From the NCBI RefSeq assembly GCF_001598255.1, contig NZ_BCYP01000035.1, positions 101,855-165,854 of the forward strand: a stretch of 64,000 nucleotides of DNA, written 5' to 3'. Positions 56,180 to 64,000 of the stretch are shown here, one piece after another. The position numbers and the translations under genes were made by a program. How positions within the stretch are numbered: position 1 is the stretch's first letter; every line of letters begins with the position of its first letter. Source of the stretch: Mitsuaria chitosanitabida ATCC BAA-476 = NBRC 102408 (GTDB taxonomy: Bacteria > Pseudomonadota > Gammaproteobacteria > Burkholderiales > Burkholderiaceae_C). Under the pieces are notes generated by a model. The model was not told where the DNA came from. It made no database searches and saw only the letters and a program-made list of their open reading frames with translations.

Positions 56180-57649
56180 TCAGCGGCGGCCGGGTGCGGT
56201 CTCGCCGTCGGGATAGATCATGTAAGCCGGCACGCGCATGGAGCGCTTGGCCAGCGGGTAATAGACCAGCGAGGTCAGCACCAGGCTGACGATCCAGGAG
56301 ATGTCGGCACCGCCGAGCAGGTCGGCCAGCGGGCCGCGGTACAGCTTCTGGTTGAGGAAGGGGATCTGCACCAGCACGCCCATCACGTAGCAGCCCAGCG
56401 CCATCCCGTTGTACGCGCCGTAGCGGCCGTTCGGGTCGTAGAGCGCGGGGATGTCGACTTTCTCGCGCGAGACCAGGTAGTAGTCGACCAGGTTGATGGC
56501 GCTCCAGGGCACGAAGACCGCCAGCAGCAGCAGGACGAAGTTCTTGAAGTTGTTCAGGAAGTCGGCGCTGGCCAGCACCGCCACCGCCATGGACAGCGCG
56601 ACGAAGCCCAGGATGGCTGTCGTGCGCGCGGCCGGTCCGATGCGCATGGAGGGGCGGAAGGCGCTGATGGTGGTCAGCAGCGTCATGCAGCCGCCGTAGG
56701 CGTTCAGGCAGTTGACGGTGAGCTTGCCGGCGACGATGACGACGTAGATCGCGGCCGCCACGGCGGGGCCGGCGAGCTCGCCCATGAAGCCGACCTGGTT
56801 CTTCAGGAAGCCGCCGCCCACGGCCGCGACCAGGACGCCGAAGGTCATCGCCAGCTGGGCGCCGAGCACGGTGCCGCTGAAGGTGGTCCAGAAGGCGCGG
56901 GACGTCGACGTACTGGTGGGCAGGTAGCGCGAGTAGTCCGCGACATAGGGCGCGAAGGTCATCTGCCAGCCGGCCGCCAGCGCCATGGTCAGCAGCAGCG
57001 AGGCCAGCGAGAAAGGCTTCTGGCCGAAGGCCGAGGCGATGTCGTGCTGCTGGAACAGCCGCAGCGCCAGATAGCCGAAGCCGATGATGCCCAGCACGGT
57101 GGAGATGCGGCCCACGACGTGGATCAGCCGGTAGCCGACGGTGGCGATCAGCGCGGTCAGGCCGCCGAAGATCAGGATGCCGACCAGCGGCGATTGGGCG
57201 CCCAGCAGCAGGTTGATCGCCTGGCCGGAGAGCACCGTGCCCGTGGCCGCGAAGCCCAGGTACATGACCAGCGTGAGCATCAGCGGCAGGGCCGCGCCCT
57301 TGACGCCGAACTGCACGCGGCTGGAGATCATCTGCGGCAGGCCCAGCCGCGGGCCCTGCGCCGAATGCAGCGCCATCACCGCGCCGCCCAGCAGGTTGCC
57401 CAGCAGCAGGCCGACGATGGCGGTCAGCGCCTCCGCGCCGAAGACGATGGCCAGCGCGCCGTCGACCACCGCGGTGATCTGCAGGTTGGCCGCCATCCAG
57501 AGGCTGAACTGGCTGCTGGGCTGGCCGTAGCGTTCGCGCTCGGGGACGCGGTCGATGCTGCGGGTCTCCAGCAGCCGGGACGGCGCCGTGGACGCGGTGG
57601 ACGCGCCGTGAGGCGTCGGCGGGGACGCGGCGGAGGTCGATACGGTCAT
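56180..57649 (-). CDS. NCS1-family permease in the hut operon
   Basis: A 489-residue 12-helix permease of the purine/cytosine (NCS1, CodB-like) family. After a 55-residue Ser/Thr/Ala-rich cytosolic leader it has SLWMAANLQITAVVDGALA, MISSRVQFGVKGAALP, GWQMTFAPYVADYSRYLP and FVPWSAINLVDYYLV, the family's helix 1, 2, 6 and 10 blocks. Because it is first in the hut operon and divergent from hutC, its cargo is probably histidine or urocanate rather than a nucleobase. Similar CodB-like genes occur in other hut clusters, but transport specificity is inferred. A sigma-70-like promoter lies directly upstream. Confidence 0.88.
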   Translation of the reverse strand: MTVSTSAASPPTPHGASTASTAPSRLLETRSIDRVPERERYGQPSSQFSLWMAANLQITAVVDGALAIVFGAEALTAIVGLLLGNLLGGAVMALHSAQGPRLGLPQMISSRVQFGVKGAALPLMLTLVMYLGFAATGTVLSGQAINLLLGAQSPLVGILIFGGLTALIATVGYRLIHVVGRISTVLGIIGFGYLALRLFQQHDIASAFGQKPFSLASLLLTMALAAGWQMTFAPYVADYSRYLPTSTSTSRAFWTTFSGTVLGAQLAMTFGVLVAAVGGGFLKNQVGFMGELAGPAVAAAIYVVIVAGKLTVNCLNAYGGCMTLLTTISAFRPSMRIGPAARTTAILGFVALSMAVAVLASADFLNNFKNFVLLLLAVFVPWSAINLVDYYLVSREKVDIPALYDPNGRYGAYNGMALGCYVMGVLVQIPFLNQKLYRGPLADLLGGADISWIVSLVLTSLVYYPLAKRSMRVPAYMIYPDGETAPGRR

Positions 57650-57695
57650 GGACAGGTCTCCTGGTTCATCGCGTCTTGCAGCGCGAATGCGGCGG

Positions 57696-57724
57696 ACTCT
57701 AGTTGTCTATACAAGTACAGTCAA
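57696..57724 (-). promoter_or_regulatory. Promoter of the leftward hut operon
   Basis: On the minus strand, TTGACT (57719-57724) is 17 bases from TAGAGT (57696-57701), matching 5 and 4 of 6 consensus bases. The transcript would start about 42 bases before the permease ATG. The HutC-like palindrome fills the spacer, an ideal position for repression. Confidence 0.6.
57703..57714. promoter_or_regulatory. HutC-type operator
   Basis: TTGTCTATACAA is a near-perfect palindrome (one pair mismatched) resembling the CTTGTA...TACAAG operators of GntR-family HutC repressors, as I recall them. It lies between the divergent permease and hutC genes, inside the minus-strand promoter spacer. Urocanate is the usual inducer that releases HutC. 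Confidence 0.65.
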
Positions 57725-57739
57725 GTAGGATGCGACCCC

Positions 57740-58474
57740 ATGGCGAGCAAGTCATCCAGCGCCCCGGCCAGCGGGCCGGCGCCGCAATATCTGAAGGTCA
57801 AGACCCACCTGCGCGAGGGCATCGCCAGCGGCCGCTGGCGGCCCGGCGAGCGCCTGCCGTCGGAGTCCGAGCTGACCGAGCAGTTCGGCGTCAGCCGCAT
57901 GACGGTCAACCGCGCGCTGCGCGAGTTGCATCAGGAGGGCATGGTCGATCGGGTGCAGGGCGTGGGCAGCTTCGTCGCGGAACTGCACCGCATCGCGTCG
58001 ACCTTGACGGTGCGCGACGTGCACGAGGAGATCGCCGCCCGCAACCATCGCCACGAGGCCAAGGTCCATGTGCTGGAGGCGGTCAAGGCGGACGCGGAGC
58101 AGGCCAGGCAGTTCGGGCTGCGCGCCGGCGCGACGCTGTTCCACAGCGTCATCGTGCATCGCGAGAACGGCGTGCCCATCCAGTGCGAGGACCGATGGGT
58201 GAATCCCGCCGTTGCACCTGATTACATGAAACAGGACTTCGAGCATGTGACGCCCACGCATTACCTGCTCGAGGTGGCGCCGTTGTCGGAGGCCCGCTAT
58301 ACGATCGAAGCGGAGATGCCCAACGCGCTGGAGGCGCGGCTGCTGGGCATGCCGCGCGGCGAGCCCTGCCTGGTGGTCAAACGCGCGACGTCCAGCCTGG
58401 GCCGCACCGTGACCGCGGTGCGCCTGGTGCATCCGGGCAGCCGCTATTTCCTCGAAGGCAGCTTCCAGGCCTGA
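57740..58474 (+). CDS. hutC: HutC, GntR-family histidine-utilisation repressor
   Basis: A 244-residue regulator. The N-terminal winged helix-turn-helix (residues about 18-82) includes WRPGERLPSESELTEQFGVS and RMTVNRALRELHQEGMVDR. The C-terminal UTRA effector domain contains VHRENGVPIQCEDRWVNP, THYLLEVAPLSEA and EPCLVVKRATSS, as in HutC of pseudomonads. The ATG at 57740 is selected because the DNA-binding domain starts soon after; AGGA lies 9 bases upstream. It is divergent from the permease-hutU-hutH operon and leads hutD-hutI-hutG-hutF, so it probably represses both and itself. Confidence 0.95.
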   Translation: MASKSSSAPASGPAPQYLKVKTHLREGIASGRWRPGERLPSESELTEQFGVSRMTVNRALRELHQEGMVDRVQGVGSFVAELHRIASTLTVRDVHEEIAARNHRHEAKVHVLEAVKADAEQARQFGLRAGATLFHSVIVHRENGVPIQCEDRWVNPAVAPDYMKQDFEHVTPTHYLLEVAPLSEARYTIEAEMPNALEARLLGMPRGEPCLVVKRATSSLGRTVTAVRLVHPGSRYFLEGSFQA

Positions 58475-58510
58475 GGCCCGGGCGTGCCGATGAGCTCGGG
58501 GCGGGCGGCG

Positions 58511-59107
58511 ATGAAGCAGGCGATGAACGATGAATTCGAAGGTGTGCAGGACATGAGCTGGATGAGGATCACCGCCGACGAGGTCGCGCCGACCCCGTGG
58601 CGCAACGGCGGCGGACGCACGCGGGAGCTGCTCGCGTGGCCCCATGCGAACGACTGGAAGGTGCGCATCAGCGTCGCCGACATCGACAAGGACGGGCCGT
58701 TCTCGGCTTTCCCCGGCGTGGACCGCTGGTTCGGCGTGCTGTCGGGCAAGGGCGTGCATCTGATGGGCCGCTATCTGCGCCAGGGCGACGGCATCCTGGC
58801 CTTCCGCGGCGAGGAAGCCCCCGACTGCGTGCTGATCGACGGGCCCACGCAGGACTTCAACGCGATGCACCGCCGCGACGCGGGCGTGTTCCGCGTGCTG
58901 CCCGCCGACCGCCCCGTCATCCCGGCGGGCGCGACCTGGCTGGGGCTGTTCACCGAGCGCGGCGGCATGCTGGTGCACGGGCACCGCTCGGTGCCGCTGG
59001 CGCCGCACACGCTGGCCTGGTGCGAGTCGCCGGCCGCGCAGAGCTGCGTCTTCGACGACGGCGACCAGCACGGCCCCGCGTGGTGGCTGGTCTGGAGCGA
59101 GACATGA
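58511..59107 (+). CDS. hutD: HutD family protein
   Basis: A 198-residue cupin-type protein. The family opening [18 protein letters not shown] is followed by [21 protein letters not shown], a [10 protein letters not shown] strand and the C-terminal [10 protein letters not shown] region. HutD is thought to act as a governor of hut expression, perhaps by binding formyl-glutamate or urocanate, and is not an essential catalytic step. Start choice is uncertain: ATG at 58511, ATG at 58553 or an upstream GTG at 58484 are possible; the conserved part begins near residue 25 of this call. The stop overlaps an ATG that would extend hutI. Confidence 0.88.
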   Translation: MKQAMNDEFEGVQDMSWMRITADEVAPTPWRNGGGRTRELLAWPHANDWKVRISVADIDKDGPFSAFPGVDRWFGVLSGKGVHLMGRYLRQGDGILAFRGEEAPDCVLIDGPTQDFNAMHRRDAGVFRVLPADRPVIPAGATWLGLFTERGGMLVHGHRSVPLAPHTLAWCESPAAQSCVFDDGDQHGPAWWLVWSET

Positions 59108-59178
59108 GCGCGGCGACCGGCGCGATGGCCGGCGCGATGGCCGGCGTGACGAGCGCGACAACTTCCGGAGGGACTGCC

Positions 59179-60426
59179 ATGGCGACTTCGACGGCGACCG
59201 ACACGGGGCGACGCACGCTGTGGACCGGCGCGACGCTGGCCACGCTGGCGGGGGAGCGCGACTGGGGCCTGGTGCCCGAAGGCGCGCTGGCGGTCGAGGA
59301 CGACCGCCTCGCCTGGGTCGGTCCGATCGCGGAACTGCCCGAGGGCTGGCGCGGCGCCGATGTCGAGGTGATCGACCTCGGCGGCGCGCTGGTGACGCCG
59401 GGCCTGATCGATTGCCACACCCATCTGGTCTACGGCGGCGAACGCTCGGCGGAGTTCGAGCTCCGCCTGCAGGGCGCGACCTACGAGGAGATCGCCCGCG
59501 CCGGCGGCGGCATCCGCTCGACGGTGGCCGCGACGCGCCGTGCCGGCGAGGACGAGCTGCACGCGCTGGCCGTGCCGCGCGCCCGCGCGCTGATGGCCGA
59601 AGGGCTGACCACCCTCGAGGTGAAGTCCGGCTACGGCCTGTCGCTGGAGGACGAGGCCAAGTGCCTGCGCGCCGCGCGACGTCTGGGCGAGCTGGGCCTG
59701 TCGGTGCGCACGACCTATCTCGGCGCTCACGCATTGCCGCCGGAGTACGAGGGCCGCCAGGACGATTACGTCGACGCCGTCTGCGCCTGGCTGCCCGAGC
59801 TGATGCAGCAAGGCCTGGTCGACGCGGTCGACGCCTTCTGCGAGCGCATCGCCTTCTCGCCCGCGCAGACGCGTCGCGTCTTCGAGAGCGCGCGCACGCT
59901 GGGCCTGCCGGTCAAGCTCCATGCGGAGCAGCTCAGCGACCAGGACGGTGCCGCGCTGGCGGCCGAGTTCGGCGCGCTGTCCTGCGACCACCTCGAGTAC
60001 CTGAGCGATGCGGGCATCGCGGCGATGGCTGAGTCGGGAACCGTGGCGGTGCTGCTGCCGGGCGCCTTCTACTTCCTGCGCGAGACCAAGCTGCCCCCGA
60101 TCGCCGCGCTGCGCGAGGCCGGTGTGCCGATCGCGATCGCGACGGACCACAACCCGGGCAGTTCGCCGGGGCTGTCGCTGCTGCTGATGCTCAACATGGC
60201 CTGCACCTTCTTCCGCATGACGCCGGAAGAGGCGCTGCGCGGGCTGACGGTGAACGCGGCGCGGGCGCTCGGCTTGCCCGATCGCGGACGCTTGGCCGCC
60301 GGCCTGCGCGCCGACTTCTGCGTCTGGGACGCGGCGCATCCGCGCGAGCTGGCCTACTGGTTCGGCCGCAATCCGCTGCGCTTCGCGGTGGCGGGCGGGC
60401 GCTCGCGCATGAGCGTCCATCAATGA
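59179..60426 (+). CDS. hutI: Imidazolonepropionase
   Basis: A 415-residue metal-dependent amidohydrolase that opens imidazolone-5-propionate to N-formimino-glutamate. It has [20 protein letters not shown] (metal histidines), [46 protein letters not shown], and [13 protein letters not shown] (metal Asp). The ATG at 59179 is chosen because GGAGG lies 7 bases upstream and the length fits the family. The frame continues upstream for 25 codons through a Met/Ala/Gly-rich stretch with a 12-bp direct repeat, starting at an ATG overlapping the hutD stop; that longer form is less likely. Confidence 0.96.
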   Translation: MATSTATDTGRRTLWTGATLATLAGERDWGLVPEGALAVEDDRLAWVGPIAELPEGWRGADVEVIDLGGALVTPGLIDCHTHLVYGGERSAEFELRLQGATYEEIARAGGGIRSTVAATRRAGEDELHALAVPRARALMAEGLTTLEVKSGYGLSLEDEAKCLRAARRLGELGLSVRTTYLGAHALPPEYEGRQDDYVDAVCAWLPELMQQGLVDAVDAFCERIAFSPAQTRRVFESARTLGLPVKLHAEQLSDQDGAALAAEFGALSCDHLEYLSDAGIAAMAESGTVAVLLPGAFYFLRETKLPPIAALREAGVPIAIATDHNPGSSPGLSLLLMLNMACTFFRMTPEEALRGLTVNAARALGLPDRGRLAAGLRADFCVWDAAHPRELAYWFGRNPLRFAVAGGRSRMSVHQ

Positions 60427-60529
60427 ACCCGTCGCCGGGCGCGTGATCGCGCTTGACGAGGCGGGACGGATCGCGCGACGGCGGCCACGGCATGCCGATC
60501 GCGCACCAGGAGACAACGAGGAACGAGCG

Positions 60530-61375
60530 ATGAAGCACGACGTCTTTGAACTGCGGCGAGGCCGCACCCCGCTGCTGATCAGCATGCCGCACGTTGGCCG
60601 CGAGATCCCCGAGGATCAGCGCCATCGCTACGTCGAGCGCGCGCTCGGCAGCGAGGACACCGACTGGCATCTGGAGCCGCTGTACGCGCCGCTGGCCGAG
60701 CAGCTCGGCGCGGGGTTGCTGATTCCGCGCTACTCACGCTACCTGATCGACCTGAACCGGCCGCCCGAGGACACGCCCATGTATCCCGGCGCGTCCAACA
60801 CCGAGCTGTGCCCGACGCGCTTCTTCACCGGCGAGCCGCTCTACCGGGACGGCCAGGCGCCGGACGCCGAAGAGAAACAGCGGCGCGTCCAGAACTACTG
60901 GGCGCCCTATCACCAGGCCTTGCAGGGCGAGCTCCAGCGCCTGCGCCAGGAGCACGGCCACGCCTTGCTCTTCGAGGCGCACAGCATCCGCTCGGAGCTG
61001 CCGTGGCTCTTCGAGGGCCGGCTGCCCGACCTGAACATCGGCACGGTGGAGGGCAAGTCCTGCCGCCAGGCCACGCGGCAGGCGATGGAGATCGTGCTGT
61101 CGTCGCAGAACGATTTCAGCTGGGTGGTCGATGGCCGCTTCAAGGGCGGCTACATCACGCGCCAGTACGGCCGGCCCGAGCTCGGCCAGCAGGCCGTGCA
61201 GCTGGAGATGTGCTATCGCTGCTACATGGTCGAGGGCGAGATGGGCTTCACCGGCTATGAGCTCGACGACGCCTGTGTCGAACGGGTGCGGCCCGTGCTG
61301 TCCATGCTGCTGCAGGGCTATCTGCTGGCGAATCCCGGCCGCAAGTCCGAGGGCGGTCAAGGGGCGGGCGCATGA
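60530..61375 (+). CDS. hutG: N-formylglutamate deformylase
   Basis: A 281-residue enzyme that hydrolyses N-formylglutamate to glutamate and formate, the last step of the five-enzyme histidine pathway. PLLISMPHVGREIP, YSRYLIDLNRPPEDTPMYPG, FEAHSIRSELPWLFEG and LPDLNIGT match the FGase family, not the agmatinase-like HutG of the four-step route. GAGGA precedes the ATG at 60530. The gap from hutI is 103 bases; the stop overlaps hutF (ATGA). Its family agrees with the presence of hutF. Confidence 0.95.
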   Translation: MKHDVFELRRGRTPLLISMPHVGREIPEDQRHRYVERALGSEDTDWHLEPLYAPLAEQLGAGLLIPRYSRYLIDLNRPPEDTPMYPGASNTELCPTRFFTGEPLYRDGQAPDAEEKQRRVQNYWAPYHQALQGELQRLRQEHGHALLFEAHSIRSELPWLFEGRLPDLNIGTVEGKSCRQATRQAMEIVLSSQNDFSWVVDGRFKGGYITRQYGRPELGQQAVQLEMCYRCYMVEGEMGFTGYELDDACVERVRPVLSMLLQGYLLANPGRKSEGGQGAGA

Positions 61376-62772
61376 GCGGGGTCACGATCGGGAGCACCAG
61401 CGGGAGTCCGAGCGGCACCGCCTTCCATGCGCCGCTGGCCTGGCTGGACGGACGCTGGCAAGCCGATGTGCTGCTGCGGGCGGATGCCGATGGCCATTGG
61501 GTCGAGGTGAAGGCCGGCGTGTCGGCGGCCGAGGCACCGGCCGACGCGCGTCGACTGGACGGCCCGGTGCTGCCCAGCCTGGTCGACGCGCACAGCCACG
61601 CCTTCCAGCGCGCCTTCGTCGGCCTGGCCGAGCAGCGCGACAGCGAGGCCGATGACTTCTGGTCCTGGCGCGACCGCATGTACGGCGTCGCGCTGCGGGT
61701 CACGCCGCGTCAGCTCAAGACCATCGCGGCGCAGCTCTACACCGAGCTGCTGGCCGGCGGCTACACGCAGGTCTGCGAGTTCCATTACCTGCATCACCGC
61801 GAGGACGGCTCGCCCTACGAGGACGAGCTGGCGATGGCCTTCGCGCTCGCGGAGGCGGCGCAGGAGGTGGGCATCGGCCTGACGCTGCTGCCGGTGCTCT
61901 ACGCCCACGCGGGCTTCGCCCAGCCCGCGCTGCGCGACACGCAGCGCCGCTTCCGCACCGATGCCCCATGGGTCTGGAACGCCTGCCAGCGCATCAACGC
62001 GGCCGGCCTGCCGCTGGTGCGGGCGGGCGTGGCGCTGCACTCGCTGCGGGCCGCGCATCCCGAGGATGTGCGGGCGCTGCAATCGCTGATCGGCGACGCC
62101 GACATCCCCATCCACATCCATGTCGCCGAGCAGATGCAGGAGGTGAACGACTGCGTCGCGGCGACGGGCAAGCGGCCGCTGGACTTCCTGGCCGATCACG
62201 GCCTGGACCCGCGCTGGCAGCTGGTGCATGCGACGCACTCGACGCGGGAGGAGATCGCCCGCATCGCCGCCTGCGGCGCCGGCGTGGTGATCTGCCCCGG
62301 GACCGAGGCCAACCTGGGGGACGGGCTGGCCGACCTGCACGGCTGGCTGGGCGCCGGCGTGCCGATGACGGTGGGCTCGGACAGCCAGGTCACGCGGGGC
62401 TGGGTGGAGGAGCTGCGCTGGCTGGAATACGGTCAGCGCCTGGGCTTGCAGCGGCGCAACGTGGCGGCGCGGCCGGGCGTGCAGCCCTCGACGGCGGCGC
62501 GGCTGTTCGACGCCAGCGTCGCGGGCAGCGCGCGGGCGGCGGGCCTTCCCGCCTGGGGCTTCGTGCCCGGCGCTCGGGCGGACTTCCTGGTGCTGGACGT
62601 CGAGGCGGACGGGCTGGCCGGCCTGCCGGCGGCGTCGCTGATGGACGGGCTGGTCTTCGCCAGCCAGGGCGCGACCTGGCGTGAGGTCGTCGTCGCTGGC
62701 CAGCGCCGCGCGACGGTGGACGCCGATCGCCGCCGGCAGTACGTCGCGACCATGTCGGCGCTGTGGGGCTGA
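61372..62772 (+). CDS. hutF: Formimidoylglutamate deiminase
   Basis: A 466-residue amidohydrolase converting N-formimino-glutamate to N-formylglutamate and ammonia. PSLVDAHSHAFQRAFVGLAE carries the metal-binding histidines. YTQVCEFHYLHH, IHIHVAEQMQEVNDC, LVHATHSTREE, CPGTEANLGDG and GSDSQVTRGWVEELRWLEY follow, all characteristic of HutF. The start overlaps the hutG stop by 4 bases. The first 20 residues are a Ser/Gly/Thr-rich leader. A strong hairpin follows the gene and should end the rightward hut operon. Confidence 0.96.
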   Translation: MSGVTIGSTSGSPSGTAFHAPLAWLDGRWQADVLLRADADGHWVEVKAGVSAAEAPADARRLDGPVLPSLVDAHSHAFQRAFVGLAEQRDSEADDFWSWRDRMYGVALRVTPRQLKTIAAQLYTELLAGGYTQVCEFHYLHHREDGSPYEDELAMAFALAEAAQEVGIGLTLLPVLYAHAGFAQPALRDTQRRFRTDAPWVWNACQRINAAGLPLVRAGVALHSLRAAHPEDVRALQSLIGDADIPIHIHVAEQMQEVNDCVAATGKRPLDFLADHGLDPRWQLVHATHSTREEIARIAACGAGVVICPGTEANLGDGLADLHGWLGAGVPMTVGSDSQVTRGWVEELRWLEYGQRLGLQRRNVAARPGVQPSTAARLFDASVAGSARAAGLPAWGFVPGARADFLVLDVEADGLAGLPAASLMDGLVFASQGATWREVVVAGQRRATVDADRRRQYVATMSALWG

Positions 62773-62812
62773 GGCCGCGCCGAGACTGCGCCGAGGCCTC
62801 CTGAGGCCGAGC

Positions 62813-62838
62813 GGATGCCCCGTGGCCACGGGGCATCC
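62813..62838 (+). terminator. Terminator-like palindrome after hutF
   Basis: A perfect 13-bp inverted repeat, GGATGCCCCGTGG with its complement directly adjoining, begins 41 bases after the hutF stop. It would fold with a small central loop. A true T-tract is absent (CCGTTCC follows), so efficiency is uncertain. Confidence 0.6.
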
Positions 62839-62914
62839 CCGTTCCATGGGCTTACCGGTTGGCACGCCGGCTGCTACGCTTTCCCGAGCGGTCAACACAA
62901 CGTTGGGAAATGCC

Positions 62915-64000
62915 ATGTGGTCACTGCGCAACTACACCATCCGTACGCGCCTGATGGCGCTCGGCCTGCTGTCCGTCCTGGCGCTGCTGCTGATCGGCGG
63001 CGACGGACTCTGGGCGATGGCCCGCACCAAGCAGGACTTCCAGCACTACGTGACGCAGGACGTCGAGGCGCTGGTGCAGCTGTCCGAGGTCCGGGCGGGC
63101 GTCGGCAACCTGCGGCGCTACGAGAAGGACATCCTCGTCAACATGGGCGATGACGCCGCCGTGAAGCGCTATCACGAAGGGTGGCAGAAGACCTTCGACG
63201 GCGTGCTCAAGAACCTGGACGCCATCACCGCGCTGGACATCCTGCCGGAGATCAAGGCGATGCCACCGGCGATGAAGGCCTCGCTGGGCAGCTACAAGAC
63301 GGGGCTGGACGGCATCGCCAAGCGGGTGCTGGCCAACGACTTCGTCGACTCGGCCGAGGCCAACCGCGCGACCGAGCCCATCAAGGGCCCGGTGCGAGAG
63401 ATGGACGTGAAGCTGGGCGAGATGACCAAGGCCATCATGGACCGCGGCACCGCCGAGGTGCAGCGCATCGACGAGCAGGAGCGCCGCATCCGCATGGCCC
63501 TGGGCGGTGTGATGCTGGTCGGCGTGCTGGTGATCGGCACCTTCACCTTCTTCAACATCGCGTCCATCCTCACGCCGCTGTCTCAGGCGGTGTCGACGAC
63601 GGAGCGCATCGCGCGCCAGGACCTGAGCGAGTCCATCCAGGTGCGGGGCACCGACGAGACGGCGATCATGATGCGCGGCGTGGAGGGCATGCAGTCCTCG
63701 ATCCGCCATGTGGTCAGCGGCGTGCGCAACGCCACCGAGAGCATCGCGACGGCGTCGCGCGAGGTCGCGGCGGGCGCGCACGACCTGAGCCACCGGACCG
63801 AGCAGGCAGCGTCCAACCTGCAGGAGACCGCCTCGGCCATGGAAGAGCTGACGGCGAGCGTGCAGCACAACGCGGACTCGGCCCGCCAGGCCAACGCGCT
63901 GGCGGAAGAGGCCGCGAACGTGGCGGGCCGCGGGGTGTCGGTGGTCGGCGAGGTGGTGGAGACCATGGGCCGCATCAGCGCCTCGTCGACTCGCATCGGC
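62915..64000 (+). CDS. Methyl-accepting chemotaxis protein (3' truncated by window edge)
   Basis: The first 362 codons of a transmembrane chemoreceptor. TM1 is at about residues 12-34 (RLMALGLLSVLALLLIGGDG). A periplasmic four-helix-bundle sensor domain spans about 36-190 with the ERRIR boundary, TM2 lies at 194-216 (MALGGVMLVGVLVIGTFTFF), and HAMP at about 217-268. The start of the methyl-accepting domain follows, with AGAHDLSHRTEQAASNLQ and ETASAMEELTASV, typical of betaproteobacterial Tsr/Tar-like class 36H receptors. GGGAA precedes the ATG at 62915. The ligand is unknown; location after hut genes could hint at histidine or urocanate sensing, but this is speculative. Confidence 0.93.
   Translation, partial: MWSLRNYTIRTRLMALGLLSVLALLLIGGDGLWAMARTKQDFQHYVTQDVEALVQLSEVRAGVGNLRRYEKDILVNMGDDAAVKRYHEGWQKTFDGVLKNLDAITALDILPEIKAMPPAMKASLGSYKTGLDGIAKRVLANDFVDSAEANRATEPIKGPVREMDVKLGEMTKAIMDRGTAEVQRIDEQERRIRMALGGVMLVGVLVIGTFTFFNIASILTPLSQAVSTTERIARQDLSESIQVRGTDETAIMMRGVEGMQSSIRHVVSGVRNATESIATASREVAAGAHDLSHRTEQAASNLQETASAMEELTASVQHNADSARQANALAEEAANVAGRGVSVVGEVVETMGRISASSTRIG

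Noticed and set aside
54368..57739. In-frame extension upstream of hutC, nominally more than 1,100 codons
   Set aside because: It runs antisense through hutU and the permease gene. HutC has a normal start and ribosome-binding site at 57740.
62839..62914. Sigma-28 promoter for the chemoreceptor gene
   Set aside because: No TAAA-N15-GCCGATAA-like pair is present; a TTGGCA hexamer at about 62859 has no -10 at the right distance.

Overview
The window is a very GC-rich (roughly 70% by eye), densely coded stretch of bacterial chromosome. It most likely comes from a betaproteobacterium of the order Burkholderiales, in or near the Roseateles/Mitsuaria/Sphaerotilaceae group. This placement rests on the neighbourhood fmdB - DUF502 - aspS - nudB - EEP phosphatase - clsB, an EpsL-family outer-membrane protein, the ubiJ-ubiB pair and a five-step HutF/HutG histidine pathway. 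It is inferred from gene content, not from a tree. No tRNA, rRNA, CRISPR array, insertion sequence or integrase was recognised.

Layout. (1) 1-30 kb is an exopolysaccharide (EPS) locus. The plus-strand arm (2-13276) holds five glycosyltransferases (GT4, three GT2, one WecG/TagA type), a pyruvyl transferase, a Wzx-like flippase, two O-acyltransferases, a UDP-glucuronate epimerase-like enzyme and UDP-glucose dehydrogenase. It ends at a strong terminator shared with a convergent secreted lipoprotein gene (13380-15041), which is a paralogue of the truncated gene at the window's left edge. A solitary kdsA follows. The minus-strand arm (29506 down to 16619) encodes the GumD/WcaJ-type initiating transferase, EpsL-like barrel, GalE, ManC, a WbpO/TviB-type dehydrogenase, RmlB-D-A-C, UDP-GlcNAc 2-epimerase and a second membrane acyltransferase. 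Together these predict an acidic heteropolysaccharide with rhamnose, mannose, uronic acid, N-acetylhexosamine, pyruvate ketals and O-acyl groups. Wzy, Wza and Wzc are not in the window. (2) 29.7-37.6 kb is housekeeping: ubiJ-ubiB, a small SpoA (FliN/HrcQb) gene coupled to an ECF-like sigma factor, a sodium:solute symporter, fmdB, DUF502 and aspS. (3) 37.7-48.3 kb is an accessory block: a TPR-like protein, a 2,394-residue repeat adhesin with a type I secretion C-terminus, and a three-gene operon encoding a FlgH-like L-ring lipoprotein, a second lipoprotein and a small Ala/Gly-rich protein. The block separates aspS from nudB - EEP - clsB, which normally lie close to it. (4) 51.3-62.8 kb holds an esterase and a complete histidine-utilisation locus arranged as two divergent operons around a HutC-type operator: permease-hutU-hutH leftward and hutC-hutD-hutI-hutG-hutF rightward. 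(5) The right edge holds the first 362 codons of a chemoreceptor gene.

The items most worth a second look are the orphan FlgH operon beside the giant adhesin, the SpoA-sigma pair behind a ten-base G tract, the split aspS-nudB neighbourhood, and the paralogous secreted proteins at both ends of the rightward EPS arm. Start sites were chosen from ribosome-binding sites, overlaps and family N-termini; several are TTG or GTG.
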